This document shows positions 25,103 through 33,433 of a stretch of 64,000 nucleotides of DNA, piece by piece (positions within the stretch are counted from its first letter, which is position 1; every line of letters starts with the position of its first letter). Source of the DNA: JAGWBJ01 sp034423015 (GTDB lineage Bacteria; Chloroflexota; Dehalococcoidia; Lucifugimonadales; JAGWBF01); the NCBI GenBank assembly GCA_034423015.1, contig DAOUJG010000022.1, positions 31,943-95,942 of the forward strand. The letters are read 5' to 3'. The notes beneath the pieces are model-generated. The model was not told the origin of the DNA. It saw only the letters and a program-made list of their open reading frames with translations, and made no database searches. A program made the position numbers and the translations under genes.

Positions 25103-27361
25103 GTGGCTCTGGACTTGCGAGTTTCGAGAGATTATTATAAGCGTATCGTAACGGGTGGGCATAGAGTAGTGAGTACAGCCGAAGGACAGCTTCTCGAACT
25201 GGTGGGGGCCTATCTGCCCCCGGACAAGCTGGAGCTGGTGGAGCAGGTCTGCCGGTATGCGGCGGAGTGCCACAACGGCCAGTCCCGGAAGTCCGGGGAG
25301 CCCTACATAGAGCACCCGATCCATACTGCCCTGTTCCTGGGAGACCTGCGGCTGGACGCCGACACCATCTCGGCGGCCCTCCTCCACGACGTCATGGAGG
25401 ACTGCGGGGTCACCTACGCCCAGCTATCCAAGAAGTTCGGCGACGAGATTGCCAAGCTCGTGGACGGCGTGACCAAGCTCACCCGCATGGACCTCATGGC
25501 CATGGACACCGACGACTCCGCCCATGCCAGCGGCGTCCAGGACAGGTTGAAGGCGGAGAGCCTGCGCAAGATGCTGGTGGCCATGGCCCAGGATATCCGC
25601 GTGGTGCTGATCAAGCTGGCGGACCGGCTCCACAACATGCGCACCCTGGAGGCCCTGTCCGCCGAGAGACGCCAGGCCATCGCCCGGGAGACCCTGGAGA
25701 TATACACTCCACTGGCCCACCGGCTGGGCATATGGGACATCAAGTGGCGCCTGGAAGACATCGCATTCAGGCACTTGGAGCCCCTCCAGTACAAGAAGAT
25801 CTCGCGGATGCTCTCGGCCAAGCGTCGGGAACGCGAGGACTACATAGACAACGTGGTGGAGAAGTTCAGCGAAGAGCTGGAATCGACGGGACTGGATGCC
25901 CAGGTCGTCGGGCGCCCCAAGCACATCTACAGCATCCACAAGAAGATCCAGAAGTATGCCGCCCAGGGCAAGGAGCTGAGCAAGATCTACGACCTGTACG
26001 CCATCAGGGTGCTGGTGGAGGACAAGGCGGACTGCTACAACGCCCTGGGAGTGGTCCACAATCTGTGGCGGCCCCTGCCGGGCACCTTCGACGACTACAT
26101 CGCCAGCCCCAACGAAAACATGTACCAGTCCCTCCACACCACGGTCATGTGCGACGGTGGGGTCCCCCTGGAGGTCCAGATCAGGACCCACGAGATGCAC
26201 CAGACCGCCGAGTACGGCGTGGCCGCCCACTGGCGCTACAAGGAGGGCGAGACCGGAGACCTGCAGTTCGAGAACAAGATGACCTGGCTCCGACAGCTCT
26301 TGGAGTGGCAGCGGGAGGTCACGGGGACCGAGGAGTTCCTGGAGTCCGTGCGTACGGACCTGTTCAGGGACCAGGTGTTCGCCTATACGCCCAAGGGTGA
26401 CATCGTCGAGCTCCCCAGCGGCGCGACGCCTATCGACTTCGCCTACAAGATACATACGGAGCTGGGGCACCGGTGTATCGGCAGCAAGGTCAACGGCCGC
26501 CTGGTGGCCCTGGACTACCAGATTGGCAACGGCGACACGGTGGAGGTGCTCACCACCAAGGTGGCCCGGGGCCCCAGCCTGGACTGGCTGAATCCCAACC
26601 AGGGCTACGTCCACTCGGCCAGCTCCATCCAGAAGATACGCCACTGGTTCAGAAGGCAGGCCAAGGGCGTCAACGTCGAAAGGGGCCGGGAGCTCCTTCG
26701 GAGGGAGCTGAGGCGCCTGAACATAGTGATGGACGAGGCAAACGTCGCTTCCCTGTTCAAGGTCGACACAGTCGACGAGTTCCTTGCCGCCCTGGGCTCT
26801 GGGGGCATCAGCGAGACGCAGTTGGTGTCGCGGCTGGCCAGCCAGCAAGAGCAGTCCGAGCAGCAGAGTTCGTCGGCCGCCTCCCTGTCCAGTCCCACCA
26901 GCGGTGTCCAGGTGCTGGGGGCGGGCGACCTGCTCATGCAGATGGGCCGCTGCTGCAACCCCCTGCCCGGCGAGGAGATCATAGGCTACATCACCCGCAA
27001 CCGGGGCGTGACCGTCCACAAGAGGAGCTGCTCCAACCTGCGCAACGAGGACGAGAAGGAGCGTCTGATCGGCGTGGAATGGGGCCAGACCAGGCAGTTC
27101 TATCCGGTGCGGGTTACCATCCAGGCGTGGGACAGGGTCGGTCTGCTTCGCGACCTGACCACGAAGGTATCGGAGCAGTCGGTCAACATCGCGTCCGTCG
27201 TGAGCACCGAGAACGAGGACGGCACCCACGCCATCTCCCTGACCCTGTACACGACGGGCATCGGGCAGCTGGGGCGCCTCTTCTCCAAGCTCGAAGGCGT
27301 CCAGGGAGTAATTGGAGTGTCGCGCGCCAACTCCGCCACGCCCGCGCCGGCGGCACGATAG
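25103..27361 (+). CDS. rel: Bifunctional (p)ppGpp synthetase/hydrolase Rel
   Basis: The 752-residue protein makes and degrades the stringent-response alarmone (p)ppGpp. An HD hydrolase domain carries HDVMED at 95-100 and is followed by the synthetase domain (about 250-370) with YSIHKKI and IYDLYAIRV, the TGS domain at about 400-470 (VFAYTPKGDIVELPSGATP) and a C-terminal ACT domain. HD residues appear intact, so hydrolase activity is expected. The annotated start is GTG 25103; a GTG at 25169 (SSTAEGQLLELV side) is also possible and would place transcription in the AT-rich stretch at 25128-25140. The rpsT gene follows 46 nt downstream. Confidence 0.96.
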   Translation: MALDLRVSRDYYKRIVTGGHRVVSTAEGQLLELVGAYLPPDKLELVEQVCRYAAECHNGQSRKSGEPYIEHPIHTALFLGDLRLDADTISAALLHDVMEDCGVTYAQLSKKFGDEIAKLVDGVTKLTRMDLMAMDTDDSAHASGVQDRLKAESLRKMLVAMAQDIRVVLIKLADRLHNMRTLEALSAERRQAIARETLEIYTPLAHRLGIWDIKWRLEDIAFRHLEPLQYKKISRMLSAKRREREDYIDNVVEKFSEELESTGLDAQVVGRPKHIYSIHKKIQKYAAQGKELSKIYDLYAIRVLVEDKADCYNALGVVHNLWRPLPGTFDDYIASPNENMYQSLHTTVMCDGGVPLEVQIRTHEMHQTAEYGVAAHWRYKEGETGDLQFENKMTWLRQLLEWQREVTGTEEFLESVRTDLFRDQVFAYTPKGDIVELPSGATPIDFAYKIHTELGHRCIGSKVNGRLVALDYQIGNGDTVEVLTTKVARGPSLDWLNPNQGYVHSASSIQKIRHWFRRQAKGVNVERGRELLRRELRRLNIVMDEANVASLFKVDTVDEFLAALGSGGISETQLVSRLASQQEQSEQQSSSAASLSSPTSGVQVLGAGDLLMQMGRCCNPLPGEEIIGYITRNRGVTVHKRSCSNLRNEDEKERLIGVEWGQTRQFYPVRVTIQAWDRVGLLRDLTTKVSEQSVNIASVVSTENEDGTHAISLTLYTTGIGQLGRLFSKLEGVQGVIGVSRANSATPAPAAR

Positions 27362-27407
27362 CCAAGCCCGGGGAGCATACCAGCCAGTACGGAGTCAGGA
27401 GGAGACC

Positions 27408-27665
27408 TTGCCCAGCGCAAAAGCCGCCCGGTCCGCCGCCAGGAAACGGGTACGCAACCGGACCATTCGCAGCTCCACCCGCACCATTGTCAACAAAGCC
27501 GTTGCCTCCCTCCAGGGGGGCAACGTGGAAGAGGCCGAGGCCGCTGTGCTGAGGGCCGTCCGCAGCCTGGACAAGGCTGACACAAAGGGAGTTCTGCACC
27601 GCAACAACACCGCCCGGAAGAAGGCCCGGCTGGCGGCCAAGCTCAACGCCCTCAAGGCCTCCTGA
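27408..27665 (+). CDS. rpsT: 30S ribosomal protein S20
   Basis: The 85-residue highly basic helical protein starts at TTG 27408, 5 nt after AGGAGG, and has the S20 pattern SAKAARSAARKRVRNRTIRS with the later HRNNTARKKARLAAKLN. S20 binds 16S rRNA early in 30S assembly. A longer in-frame start upstream would give an unlikely N-terminus in the rel tail. A strong hairpin follows at 27690-27714. Confidence 0.93.
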   Translation: MPSAKAARSAARKRVRNRTIRSSTRTIVNKAVASLQGGNVEEAEAAVLRAVRSLDKADTKGVLHRNNTARKKARLAAKLNALKAS

Positions 27666-27689
27666 GGGAAGGGACAAAGCAGGGAGTAG

Positions 27690-27714
27690 GGGACTCCCCC
27701 GGCGGGAGTCCCCG
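27690..27714 (+). terminator. Hairpin terminator after rpsT
   Basis: A 10-bp perfect stem (GGGGACTCCC / GGGAGTCCCC) with a CCGGC loop begins 25 nt after the stop codon. A short T/G-rich run (GTTCCGTGT) follows, so an intrinsic terminator is likely but not ideal. Confidence 0.65.
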
Positions 27715-27764
27715 TTCCGTGTCCCGGCCCCTGCGGGGCGCCTGTCCCCGCTGGCATCCGCCTA

Positions 27765-27794
27765 TTGACACCCCAGCTACGGGGATGTTAGCCT
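27765..27794 (+). promoter_or_regulatory. Promoter of lexA
   Basis: A perfect TTGACA (27765-27770) is followed after 18 bp by TAGCCT (27789-27794). The weak -10 fits a regulated promoter. The start codon is at 27827. Confidence 0.55.
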
Positions 27795-27800
27795 GCGACC

Positions 27801-27814
27801 AGAACACCAGTTTT
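27801..27814. promoter_or_regulatory. Candidate SOS (LexA) box
   Basis: AGAACACCAGTTTT holds GAAC-N4-GTTT, similar to the Gram-positive CGAACRNRYGTTYC box, just after the -10 and before lexA. This is the expected place for autorepression. Confidence 0.45.
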
Positions 27815-27826
27815 AAGAGCGTGACG

Positions 27827-28492
27827 ATGCAACCAAAGAAGAAGCTATCGGCGCGGCAAGAGCGCATCCTGGAAGTGATCCGCGAGTTCATGCGCGAGAA
27901 CGGGCTTCCGCCGACGGTGCGGGACATACAGAGGGCCTGCCAGATCAGCTCCACATCCGTGGTGGACTACAACCTCCGCATCCTGCAGCGCGAGGGGTAT
28001 CTCGGCCGGAAGCCCGACGTGGCCCGGGGGATCGAGCTGCCGGGGGCAGGCGGGCTGGGCATGTCCGACGAGCCGCCGGTGATGCGGGTCCCGGTGGTGG
28101 CCTACATCGCGGCCGGCGAGCCCCTGCCGGTGCTGGAAAACGGTGGCTGGGACTCCGGCGAACCCATGGACACCGTGGAGGTGCCGCCGGAGATGCAGAA
28201 GAAGAGCGCGGGCCCCCTCTACGCGCTGAGGGTCCGGGGCACGTCGATGATAGACGCCCTGGTGGACGATGGAGACGTGGTGGTGGTGGAGCCCACCAGG
28301 GCGGCCTCCAACGGCGAGATGGTCGTGGCACGGCTGAGGATGGAGAACGAGACGACCCTAAAGCGCCTGTACCACGAGGGGGAACGGGTGCGCCTCCAGC
28401 CCGCCAACAGCACCATGGAGCCTATAATATCGGCCGCGGACAACGTGGAGGTGCAGGGCAAGGTCGTGGGCATCATCCGGATGATCCCGTAG
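27827..28492 (+). CDS. lexA: LexA repressor
   Basis: The 221-residue SOS repressor has an N-terminal winged helix (PPTVRDIQRACQISSTSVVDYNL) and a C-terminal S24 autoprotease domain. The cleavage pair A96-G97 (AAGEP), the catalytic Ser140 (RGTSMID) and Lys179 (TTLKRL) are all present, so RecA-stimulated self-cleavage is expected. I chose ATG 27827; the longer in-frame start would run through the promoter. It is preceded by a probable LexA box. Confidence 0.96.
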   Translation: MQPKKKLSARQERILEVIREFMRENGLPPTVRDIQRACQISSTSVVDYNLRILQREGYLGRKPDVARGIELPGAGGLGMSDEPPVMRVPVVAYIAAGEPLPVLENGGWDSGEPMDTVEVPPEMQKKSAGPLYALRVRGTSMIDALVDDGDVVVVEPTRAASNGEMVVARLRMENETTLKRLYHEGERVRLQPANSTMEPIISAADNVEVQGKVVGIIRMIP

Positions 28493-28576
28493 GACGTGAG
28501 CCCCGACCCTGGCCGGTTGGGCTTCAGTGAGACGTCGCTTGGAGCGTCGTTCCGTGAAGGGTCAGTCGCCCAAGGG

Positions 28577-28720
28577 TCAGTCCGAGGAGGGGAGCTTCCG
28601 CGGCTCCTGGATCTCCATCGACGTGTCGCAGCACTGTACCGCGCCGTCCCCGGACTTGGTGCACAGCACCATGGTGTCGCACGAGGGACAGACGTAACGT
28701 TTGCCTAGCTGATTTGGCAT
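28577..28720 (-). CDS. Desulforedoxin-like miniprotein, copy 2
   Basis: A 47-residue protein with GKRYVCPSCDTMVLCTKSGD and QCCDTSM. The spacing C-x2-C then adjacent C-C matches the desulforedoxin / desulfoferrodoxin N-terminal iron-binding fold. An additional Cys (VLCTK) is unusual. It is about 30 nt from the preceding homolog on the same strand and probably co-transcribed. Such proteins bind an FeS4 centre; a redox or zinc-binding role here is inferred. It is below usual gene-caller length. Confidence 0.75.
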   Translation of the reverse strand: MPNQLGKRYVCPSCDTMVLCTKSGDGAVQCCDTSMEIQEPRKLPSSD

Positions 28721-28751
28721 CTGGGACTCCACCGGCGGCCGGGGCCGCGGG

Positions 28752-28871
28752 TTATTTCTTCAGGGACATGGCCTCGTCGCAGCAAGTCACGGCGCCTTCA
28801 CCGCCCTTGGTCACGATGAACTCGGCCCCGCATTTGCCGCAGACGTAACGCTTGCCCGTCTCGTTTGCCAT
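28752..28871 (-). CDS. Desulforedoxin-like miniprotein, copy 1
   Basis: A 39-residue protein (MANETGKRYVCGKCGAEFIV, then TCCDEAM) that is nearly the size and pattern of classic desulforedoxin: C-x2-C near 11-14 and adjacent C-C near 29-30. It lies about 30 nt downstream of a consensus-quality promoter at 28902-28930 and is followed by a second homolog, so the two should be made together. Function beyond metal binding is unknown. Confidence 0.8.
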   Translation of the reverse strand: MANETGKRYVCGKCGAEFIVTKGGEGAVTCCDEAMSLKK

Positions 28872-28901
28872 AGTCGATCCGCTCCCGAAGGCGCTTCGCT
28901 C

Positions 28902-28930
28902 ATTATATCCGTGCCGAATGTGAGGGTCAA
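28902..28930 (-). promoter_or_regulatory. Promoter of the desulforedoxin-like pair
   Basis: On the minus strand, TTGACC (28930-28925), a 17-bp spacer and a perfect TATAAT (28907-28902). It is back-to-back with a plus-strand promoter at 28942-28971. Confidence 0.75.
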
Positions 28931-28941
28931 CCGCCCTCTCC

Positions 28942-28971
28942 TTGACCGGCCGGAGCGGCCCTTGCTATATT
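28942..28971 (+). promoter_or_regulatory. Promoter of the RidA gene
   Basis: TTGACC (28942-28947), an 18-bp spacer and TATATT (28966-28971) lie 50 nt before the ATG at 29022, divergent from the desulforedoxin promoter. Confidence 0.65.
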
Positions 28972-29021
28972 GGCGGGGTCCCGGAGCCCGGTCCGACGAC
29001 CGTAATCGAAGGAGTACAGCC

Positions 29022-29414
29022 ATGGCTCGTAGTCCCGTCATCCCAGCCAAGGGCCGTGTAAGCCCGTTCTTCTCTCCCGCTGTGCGGTCGGGCCGGCTGC
29101 TGTTCGTCTCCGGCCAGGCGGCCATCGACGAGCAGGGCCAGGTGGTCAGCCCCGGGGACTGCGCCGCCCAGTCCGAGTACATCATGGACCGGCTGCGCAC
29201 CGTGCTGGAAGCGGCCGGGGCCGGGTTCGACGACGTGGTGAAGACCACCACCTTCCTCACCGACGCGGCCGACTACTCAGCCTACAACAGCGTCCGTGCC
29301 AGGTGCTTCCCCAAGGACCCGCCCGCCAGCTCCACCGTGATCGTCGCGGCCCTCGTGGTCCCCGGGCTGGTGGTGGAAGTGGAGGCCGTGGCCGAGCTCC
29401 CCGGGGATGGATAG
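29022..29414 (+). CDS. RidA family protein (single domain)
   Basis: The 130-residue protein has one RidA domain: FFSPAVRSGRLLFVSGQAA at the start and SSTVIVAALVVPGLVVEVEA at the end. ATG 29022 has AAGGAG 9 nt upstream. As in the three-domain relative at 13662-14861, the Arg needed in canonical RidA imine deaminases is replaced (PPASSTV), so it is probably a RidA-like enzyme of another class. It overlaps the following lipoprotein gene by 8 nt. Confidence 0.9.
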   Translation: MARSPVIPAKGRVSPFFSPAVRSGRLLFVSGQAAIDEQGQVVSPGDCAAQSEYIMDRLRTVLEAAGAGFDDVVKTTTFLTDAADYSAYNSVRARCFPKDPPASSTVIVAALVVPGLVVEVEAVAELPGDG

Positions 29415-30576
29415 GGCCCCGGCCGCCGCCGCTCGGTGCGCCAACGCGCGCCGCGCCACGCGGGGCCCGTCGCGCTGGGTATCCCTACTTGTGCTCCTGG
29501 CTGCCCTGGCGTGCGGGGGCGCCCCGCCAACCCCAACCCCCACTCCCCTCATCGAGCTCCCCCGGGACCACGGCTACCACGAGGCCCCCGTGGAGTGGTG
29601 GTACTTCAGCGGCCACCTTTCGGCGGATAACCGGGAGTACAGCTTCCACTTCGCGGGGTTCAACTTCACCGGCGTGGGAGTGCTGGTGCCTCCGGGAATG
29701 ACCGCCAGGGTGCTGCACCTGTCCATGGCCAGTCCCGAGGAGGGCCCGCTGCTCAGGGAATCCAGGGGAGACGTGGGCAGGGGTGAGGCCCCGGCCCAGG
29801 GCTTCCGCGTGGCCATCGGGGACTGGAGCATGTCCGGCCACGGCGAGGAGTTCCGGTTGACCGCCGCGGGGCCCGGGAATGGCTTCGACCTCCGCCTCCG
29901 GCCGGTGAAAAACGTGGTGTTCCACGACGGAGACGGGCTCCTGGACATGGGTCCAGGCGGCGAGACGTACTACTACACCTACCCCCGTCTGCGGATCGAT
30001 GGGCAGGTGACCGCCGGTGGCGCAACCCAGGACGTATCGGGCCAGGCGTGGATGGACCACCAGTGGGGCGAGATGGTCGCCGCCAGCGTCGGATGGGACT
30101 GGTTCAGCTTCCAGCTCGACGGCAACGAGGAGGCGATGGTGTTCTCTCTGTGGGAGCAGGGGACACGGGAGCCGGTGCGCGGCGGCGGCACGTTCGTAGG
30201 GACCGACGGCGACGTGACGTACCTGGACGAGCAGGACGTGGATATATCCGTGATGGGGGAGTGGACGAGCCCCCGGACGGGGGTGGCCTACCCCTCGGGG
30301 TGGCGGGTCGCTATCCCGCCACTGGACCTGGACCTGGAGGTGCTCCCCACCCATCCCGACGCCGAGTTCGGGGCCAGCTTGTTCAACCCATTGTCCTACT
30401 GGGAGGGGCAGGTCTCGGTTCAGGGCACCAGGGACGGGGACCCGGTCTCCGGCACGGGCTTCGTCGAGCTGGTGGGTTACGAAGGGGGAAGGGTCCCCGG
30501 GATGCCCAGGCAGCGCGAGGAGTTGACGCGCCTCGGAGACGGTGCGTACACTTATGGTATCCCGCCGCTCCCGTAA
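29407..30576 (+). CDS. CrtC/AttH-like lipocalin-domain lipoprotein
   Basis: The 389-residue protein has an N-terminal signal with a lipobox (LLAALAC, Cys near 36) and a Pro/Thr linker. The body has EWWYFSGHLSADNREYSFHF and WMDHQWGEM, signatures of the carotenoid 1,2-hydratase (CrtC)/AttH two-lipocalin fold. Related proteins include carotenoid hydratases and secreted proteins with unknown ligands. No carotenoid pathway is present here, so an envelope lipid/terpenoid-related role is an inference. It overlaps RidA upstream by 8 nt and the PHP gene downstream by 35 nt. Confidence 0.85.
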   Translation: MDRAPAAAARCANARRATRGPSRWVSLLVLLAALACGGAPPTPTPTPLIELPRDHGYHEAPVEWWYFSGHLSADNREYSFHFAGFNFTGVGVLVPPGMTARVLHLSMASPEEGPLLRESRGDVGRGEAPAQGFRVAIGDWSMSGHGEEFRLTAAGPGNGFDLRLRPVKNVVFHDGDGLLDMGPGGETYYYTYPRLRIDGQVTAGGATQDVSGQAWMDHQWGEMVAASVGWDWFSFQLDGNEEAMVFSLWEQGTREPVRGGGTFVGTDGDVTYLDEQDVDISVMGEWTSPRTGVAYPSGWRVAIPPLDLDLEVLPTHPDAEFGASLFNPLSYWEGQVSVQGTRDGDPVSGTGFVELVGYEGGRVPGMPRQREELTRLGDGAYTYGIPPLP

Positions 30577-31273
30577 GCCCATTCTTCCCGAGGCCGGTTT
30601 GCTTGTAGACGTCCACGCCCACACCAGTCCCCGCTCCGACGACAGCACCCTGAGCCCCGACGACCTGGTCCAATCGGCCAGGGAGGCGGGGCTGGACGGG
30701 GTGTGCGTCACGGACCACGACCACTTCTGGACCTGGGAGGAGGCAGCGGCCCTTTCCCGGCGGCACGGCTTTCCCGTGCTGCCTGGTTGCGAGGTCAACA
30801 CCGACGGCGGCCACGTCTTGGTCTTCGGGCTGGACACGTACGTGTTTGGGATGCACAAGGTCGGCTACCTGGGCCGGCTGGTGGCCGAGGCCGGGGGGGT
30901 CATGGTTGCGGCACATCCCCACAGGCGGCGGTTGCTGACCGGCCAGCACCATTCCCCCCAGGACGTGGAGAGCATGCTGGAGGCCGCCGCGGCAGACCCC
31001 CTCCTGGGCATGTGCCACGCCGTAGAGACCTTGAACGGCCGGGCCACGGACCGGGAGCGGGAGTTTTCCGGGGAGCTGGCGCGCCGGCTGGACAAGCCCG
31101 GCCTGGGGGGCAGCGACTGCCACCACCCGGGCCAGGTCGGCGCGGCGGCCACCAGGTTCCACCGGCGGGTATCCTCCGTCCAGGAGCTGGTCCGGGAGAT
31201 ACGGGCGGGCCGGTTCGAGGCCGTGGCGCCGGCCCTGTCTGCCCATACGGGATCCGCGGGAGCGAGGCGTTGA
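30542..31273 (+). CDS. PHP-domain phosphoesterase
   Basis: The 243-residue protein has the PHP metal motifs VDVHAHTSPRSDD, VTDHDHFW, AAHPHRR and GSDCHHPGQ, matching the trinuclear metal site. Members hydrolyse phosphoesters, for example in small nucleotides, histidinol phosphate or DNA ends; the substrate is not defined. GTG 30542 is given as start, but ATG 30554 or TTG 30599 are alternatives because the N-terminal 19 residues are not conserved. It overlaps the lipoprotein gene and is coupled to an ABC ATPase by a TTGA junction. Confidence 0.85.
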   Translation: MRTLMVSRRSRKPILPEAGLLVDVHAHTSPRSDDSTLSPDDLVQSAREAGLDGVCVTDHDHFWTWEEAAALSRRHGFPVLPGCEVNTDGGHVLVFGLDTYVFGMHKVGYLGRLVAEAGGVMVAAHPHRRRLLTGQHHSPQDVESMLEAAAADPLLGMCHAVETLNGRATDREREFSGELARRLDKPGLGGSDCHHPGQVGAAATRFHRRVSSVQELVREIRAGRFEAVAPALSAHTGSAGARR

Positions 31274-32286
31274 ACGGACTGCTGGAGGTGGAGGACCTTC
31301 ACGTCCGCTTTACCACCAGGCAGGGTGAGGTGAAGGCCCTGAACGGCCTGACCTTCAGCCTTCAGGAGGAGTCGGTCCTTTGCCTGGTGGGAGAGAGCGG
31401 AGCCGGAAAGAGCACCGCCGGGCTGACGACCATGCGCCTGCTTCCCAGGAACGGCAGGGTGGTATCGGGGCGGATATACTTCGAGGGGATGGACCTTCTA
31501 TCCCTGGACAGCCGCAGCCTGCGGGGGATCCGGGGCAAGGACATCGCCATGGTCCCCCAGGAGCCCAAGGCCTCGCTGAACCCCCTCCATACCATCGGCG
31601 CCCAGGTGGCCGAGCTTCTCATGGCCCACACCAGGCTCCCCAAGAAGGGGGCGATGGCCATGGCGGCGGAGATGCTGGGGGAGCTGGGCCTGCCTGATCC
31701 CGGGGAGATGCTGAAGCGCTATCCCTTCCAGCTGAGCGGCGGAATGTGCCAGCGGGTGATGATCGCCATGGCCCTGGCCCTCAGGCCCAAGCTGCTCATC
31801 GCCGACGAGCCGACCTCCAACCTGGACGTTACCCTACAGGCGGAGATCCTGCGCCGGTTGAAGCGGTTCTGCAAAGAGTTTCGCGCCTCCATGGTCCTGA
31901 TCACCCACGACATGGGGATAGTGGCCGAAATGGCCGACGACGTGGCGGTGATGTACGCCGGCACCGTGGTCGAGTCCGGCGATGTCCACACCGTCTTCGA
32001 CCGGCCCATGCACCCCTACATGTCGGGGCTGATCCAGTCCATTCCCCGGCTCGACAGGCCCGATCAGAGATTTCAGGCCATCGCGGGGGACCCGCCGGAC
32101 ATGCTGAACCTCCCGGAGGAGTGCCCCTTCCTGCCGCGATGCAACAGGGCCGTCAACAGGTGCCGCATCGACCCCAGGCCGTCGCTCCGGGACCTGGAGC
32201 CGTCCCACGAGGTCGCCTGCTACAATGCTAGGAGCTACGAGCCCGTGGACGGTCGCGGCCTCGGCCCAGGGCGGATGCCTCGCTGA
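31270..32286 (+). CDS. Oligopeptide/dipeptide ABC transporter ATP-binding protein (OppD/DppD-type)
   Basis: The 338-residue ATPase has Walker A GESGAGKST, the Q-loop region around MVPQEPK, the signature LSGGMCQRV, Walker B LLIADEPT and the H-loop ITHDMG. The C-terminal oligopeptide-transport extension contains CPFLPRCNRAVNRC. Its start TTG 31270 overlaps the PHP stop as TTGA. OppD normally works with OppF, two permeases and a binding protein; none are next to it, so its partners must be encoded elsewhere or it is an orphan. Its 3' end overlaps holA (convergent) by 59 nt. Confidence 0.9.
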   Translation: MNGLLEVEDLHVRFTTRQGEVKALNGLTFSLQEESVLCLVGESGAGKSTAGLTTMRLLPRNGRVVSGRIYFEGMDLLSLDSRSLRGIRGKDIAMVPQEPKASLNPLHTIGAQVAELLMAHTRLPKKGAMAMAAEMLGELGLPDPGEMLKRYPFQLSGGMCQRVMIAMALALRPKLLIADEPTSNLDVTLQAEILRRLKRFCKEFRASMVLITHDMGIVAEMADDVAVMYAGTVVESGDVHTVFDRPMHPYMSGLIQSIPRLDRPDQRFQAIAGDPPDMLNLPEECPFLPRCNRAVNRCRIDPRPSLRDLEPSHEVACYNARSYEPVDGRGLGPGRMPR

Positions 32287-33271
32287 CCAGAAGCTCCAAA
32301 GCCACGTCCTCGTCGGCCCGGCCCCGCTTCACGGCCAGGTCCACTTCGAAGAGCCTGCCGTAGAGCCACTTCAAGTCGTTCCACGAGTGCCGTCTGGCCT
32401 GGCCCACGGCCTTTCTGCGGATGAATTCCTGGGGGATGCCCAGACGGTCTCCGATCTCCCTTTCGGCTACCTTCCGGTCCATGAGGTCCCTGGCGAGGGT
32501 TACCGTCCTGAGCTGCCTGGCTATCATGGAGACGATGTAGGACACGTCCGCTCCGTCCTGCCGGAGCCGGTGCATCAGCCGCATGGCCGCCTGGGCCCTG
32601 CCCTCCAGAAGCGCGTCCGTGGCGGCGAATATGTTGGCGTCCCGGGACTGGGCGGCCAGGAGGGCGACGTCGGCCTCCTCGATGGGCCTGTCCCCCGCGT
32701 AAAGGGAGAGCTTCTCCAGGTCGTTGTCCAGCGCCCACATCTCGTTGCCGGCGGCCTGAGTCAGCACCAGAATGGCCCCGGGGGTGATCTGGGCCCCTCG
32801 GGCCTCGATCCTGGTCCTGATCCACCGGGCCAGCGCCTCGCCCGTCGGGGCCGGCATCGCCTGGACCTTGGCGCAGGGCTGGAGCTGTTTCAACAGGGGA
32901 TTGCCCCGGGTAAGACGCTCCTCCCGGAAGACCAGCAGCGTCGTAGGGGGCATCTCTTCAGCGATGTACCGCGGCAGATCCTGCCACCGGCGCATGTCCT
33001 GCCGCTGGCCCTGGCCCCGGCGGCCCGAGGCGGAGCCGCGGCGGCGGCCGTCCCGGGACTCGAACTGCCCCAGCAACCCCTCCACCGCCACCAGCCGGTG
33101 CTCGGCGAGGAAGGGAACGGCGTCGCAGGTGGCCTTGAGCGCGGAGTAGTCGGGTGACGTGAGGACGTGGCTGTTGGCCTCCAGCAGCTCGGCCGGGCTC
33201 ACCCGCGACCGGAGCTCCTCCATGGCCCCGGCCACGAGGAAACTGTCACCGTATATGACGTAAGCGGGCAA
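32228..33271 (-). CDS. holA: DNA polymerase III delta subunit
   Basis: The 347-residue clamp-loader subunit opens the beta sliding clamp for the replicase. It has the HolA domain order with AYVIYGDSFLVAGAMEEL at the start, the central LVFREERLTRGNPLLKQL block, ITPGAILVLTQAAGNEMWALDNDLEKL, and a C-terminal helical collar. A low-complexity Arg/Gly stretch (GRRRGSASGRRGQGQR) between the first two parts looks like a loop insertion. TTG 33271 is the start, with weak AAGGCGAC upstream. No operon partner is close. Confidence 0.88.
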   Translation of the reverse strand: MPAYVIYGDSFLVAGAMEELRSRVSPAELLEANSHVLTSPDYSALKATCDAVPFLAEHRLVAVEGLLGQFESRDGRRRGSASGRRGQGQRQDMRRWQDLPRYIAEEMPPTTLLVFREERLTRGNPLLKQLQPCAKVQAMPAPTGEALARWIRTRIEARGAQITPGAILVLTQAAGNEMWALDNDLEKLSLYAGDRPIEEADVALLAAQSRDANIFAATDALLEGRAQAAMRLMHRLRQDGADVSYIVSMIARQLRTVTLARDLMDRKVAEREIGDRLGIPQEFIRRKAVGQARRHSWNDLKWLYGRLFEVDLAVKRGRADEDVALELLVSEASALGRGRDRPRARSS

Positions 33272-33399
33272 GAAAGTCGCCTTAGCTCGTGCCTGAGCGC
33301 CCCTTGGAAGGGGCCTGGCCTAGTGTACCACGAGGAGGGGCCCGGCCGGCAGGAGGCCAGCGCCATCCGCGGGCGCCAACAAAGGCGCGTCGTTTGAAG

Positions 33400-33405
33400 T
33401 ATAAT
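33400..33405 (+). promoter_or_regulatory. TATAAT -10 element upstream of the DUF1232-like gene
   Basis: A perfect TATAAT lies 29 nt before the ATG at 33434. No good -35 is seen. Confidence 0.45.
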
Positions 33406-33433
33406 CAAGACAGGAGTATCCGACGGGTTCGCT

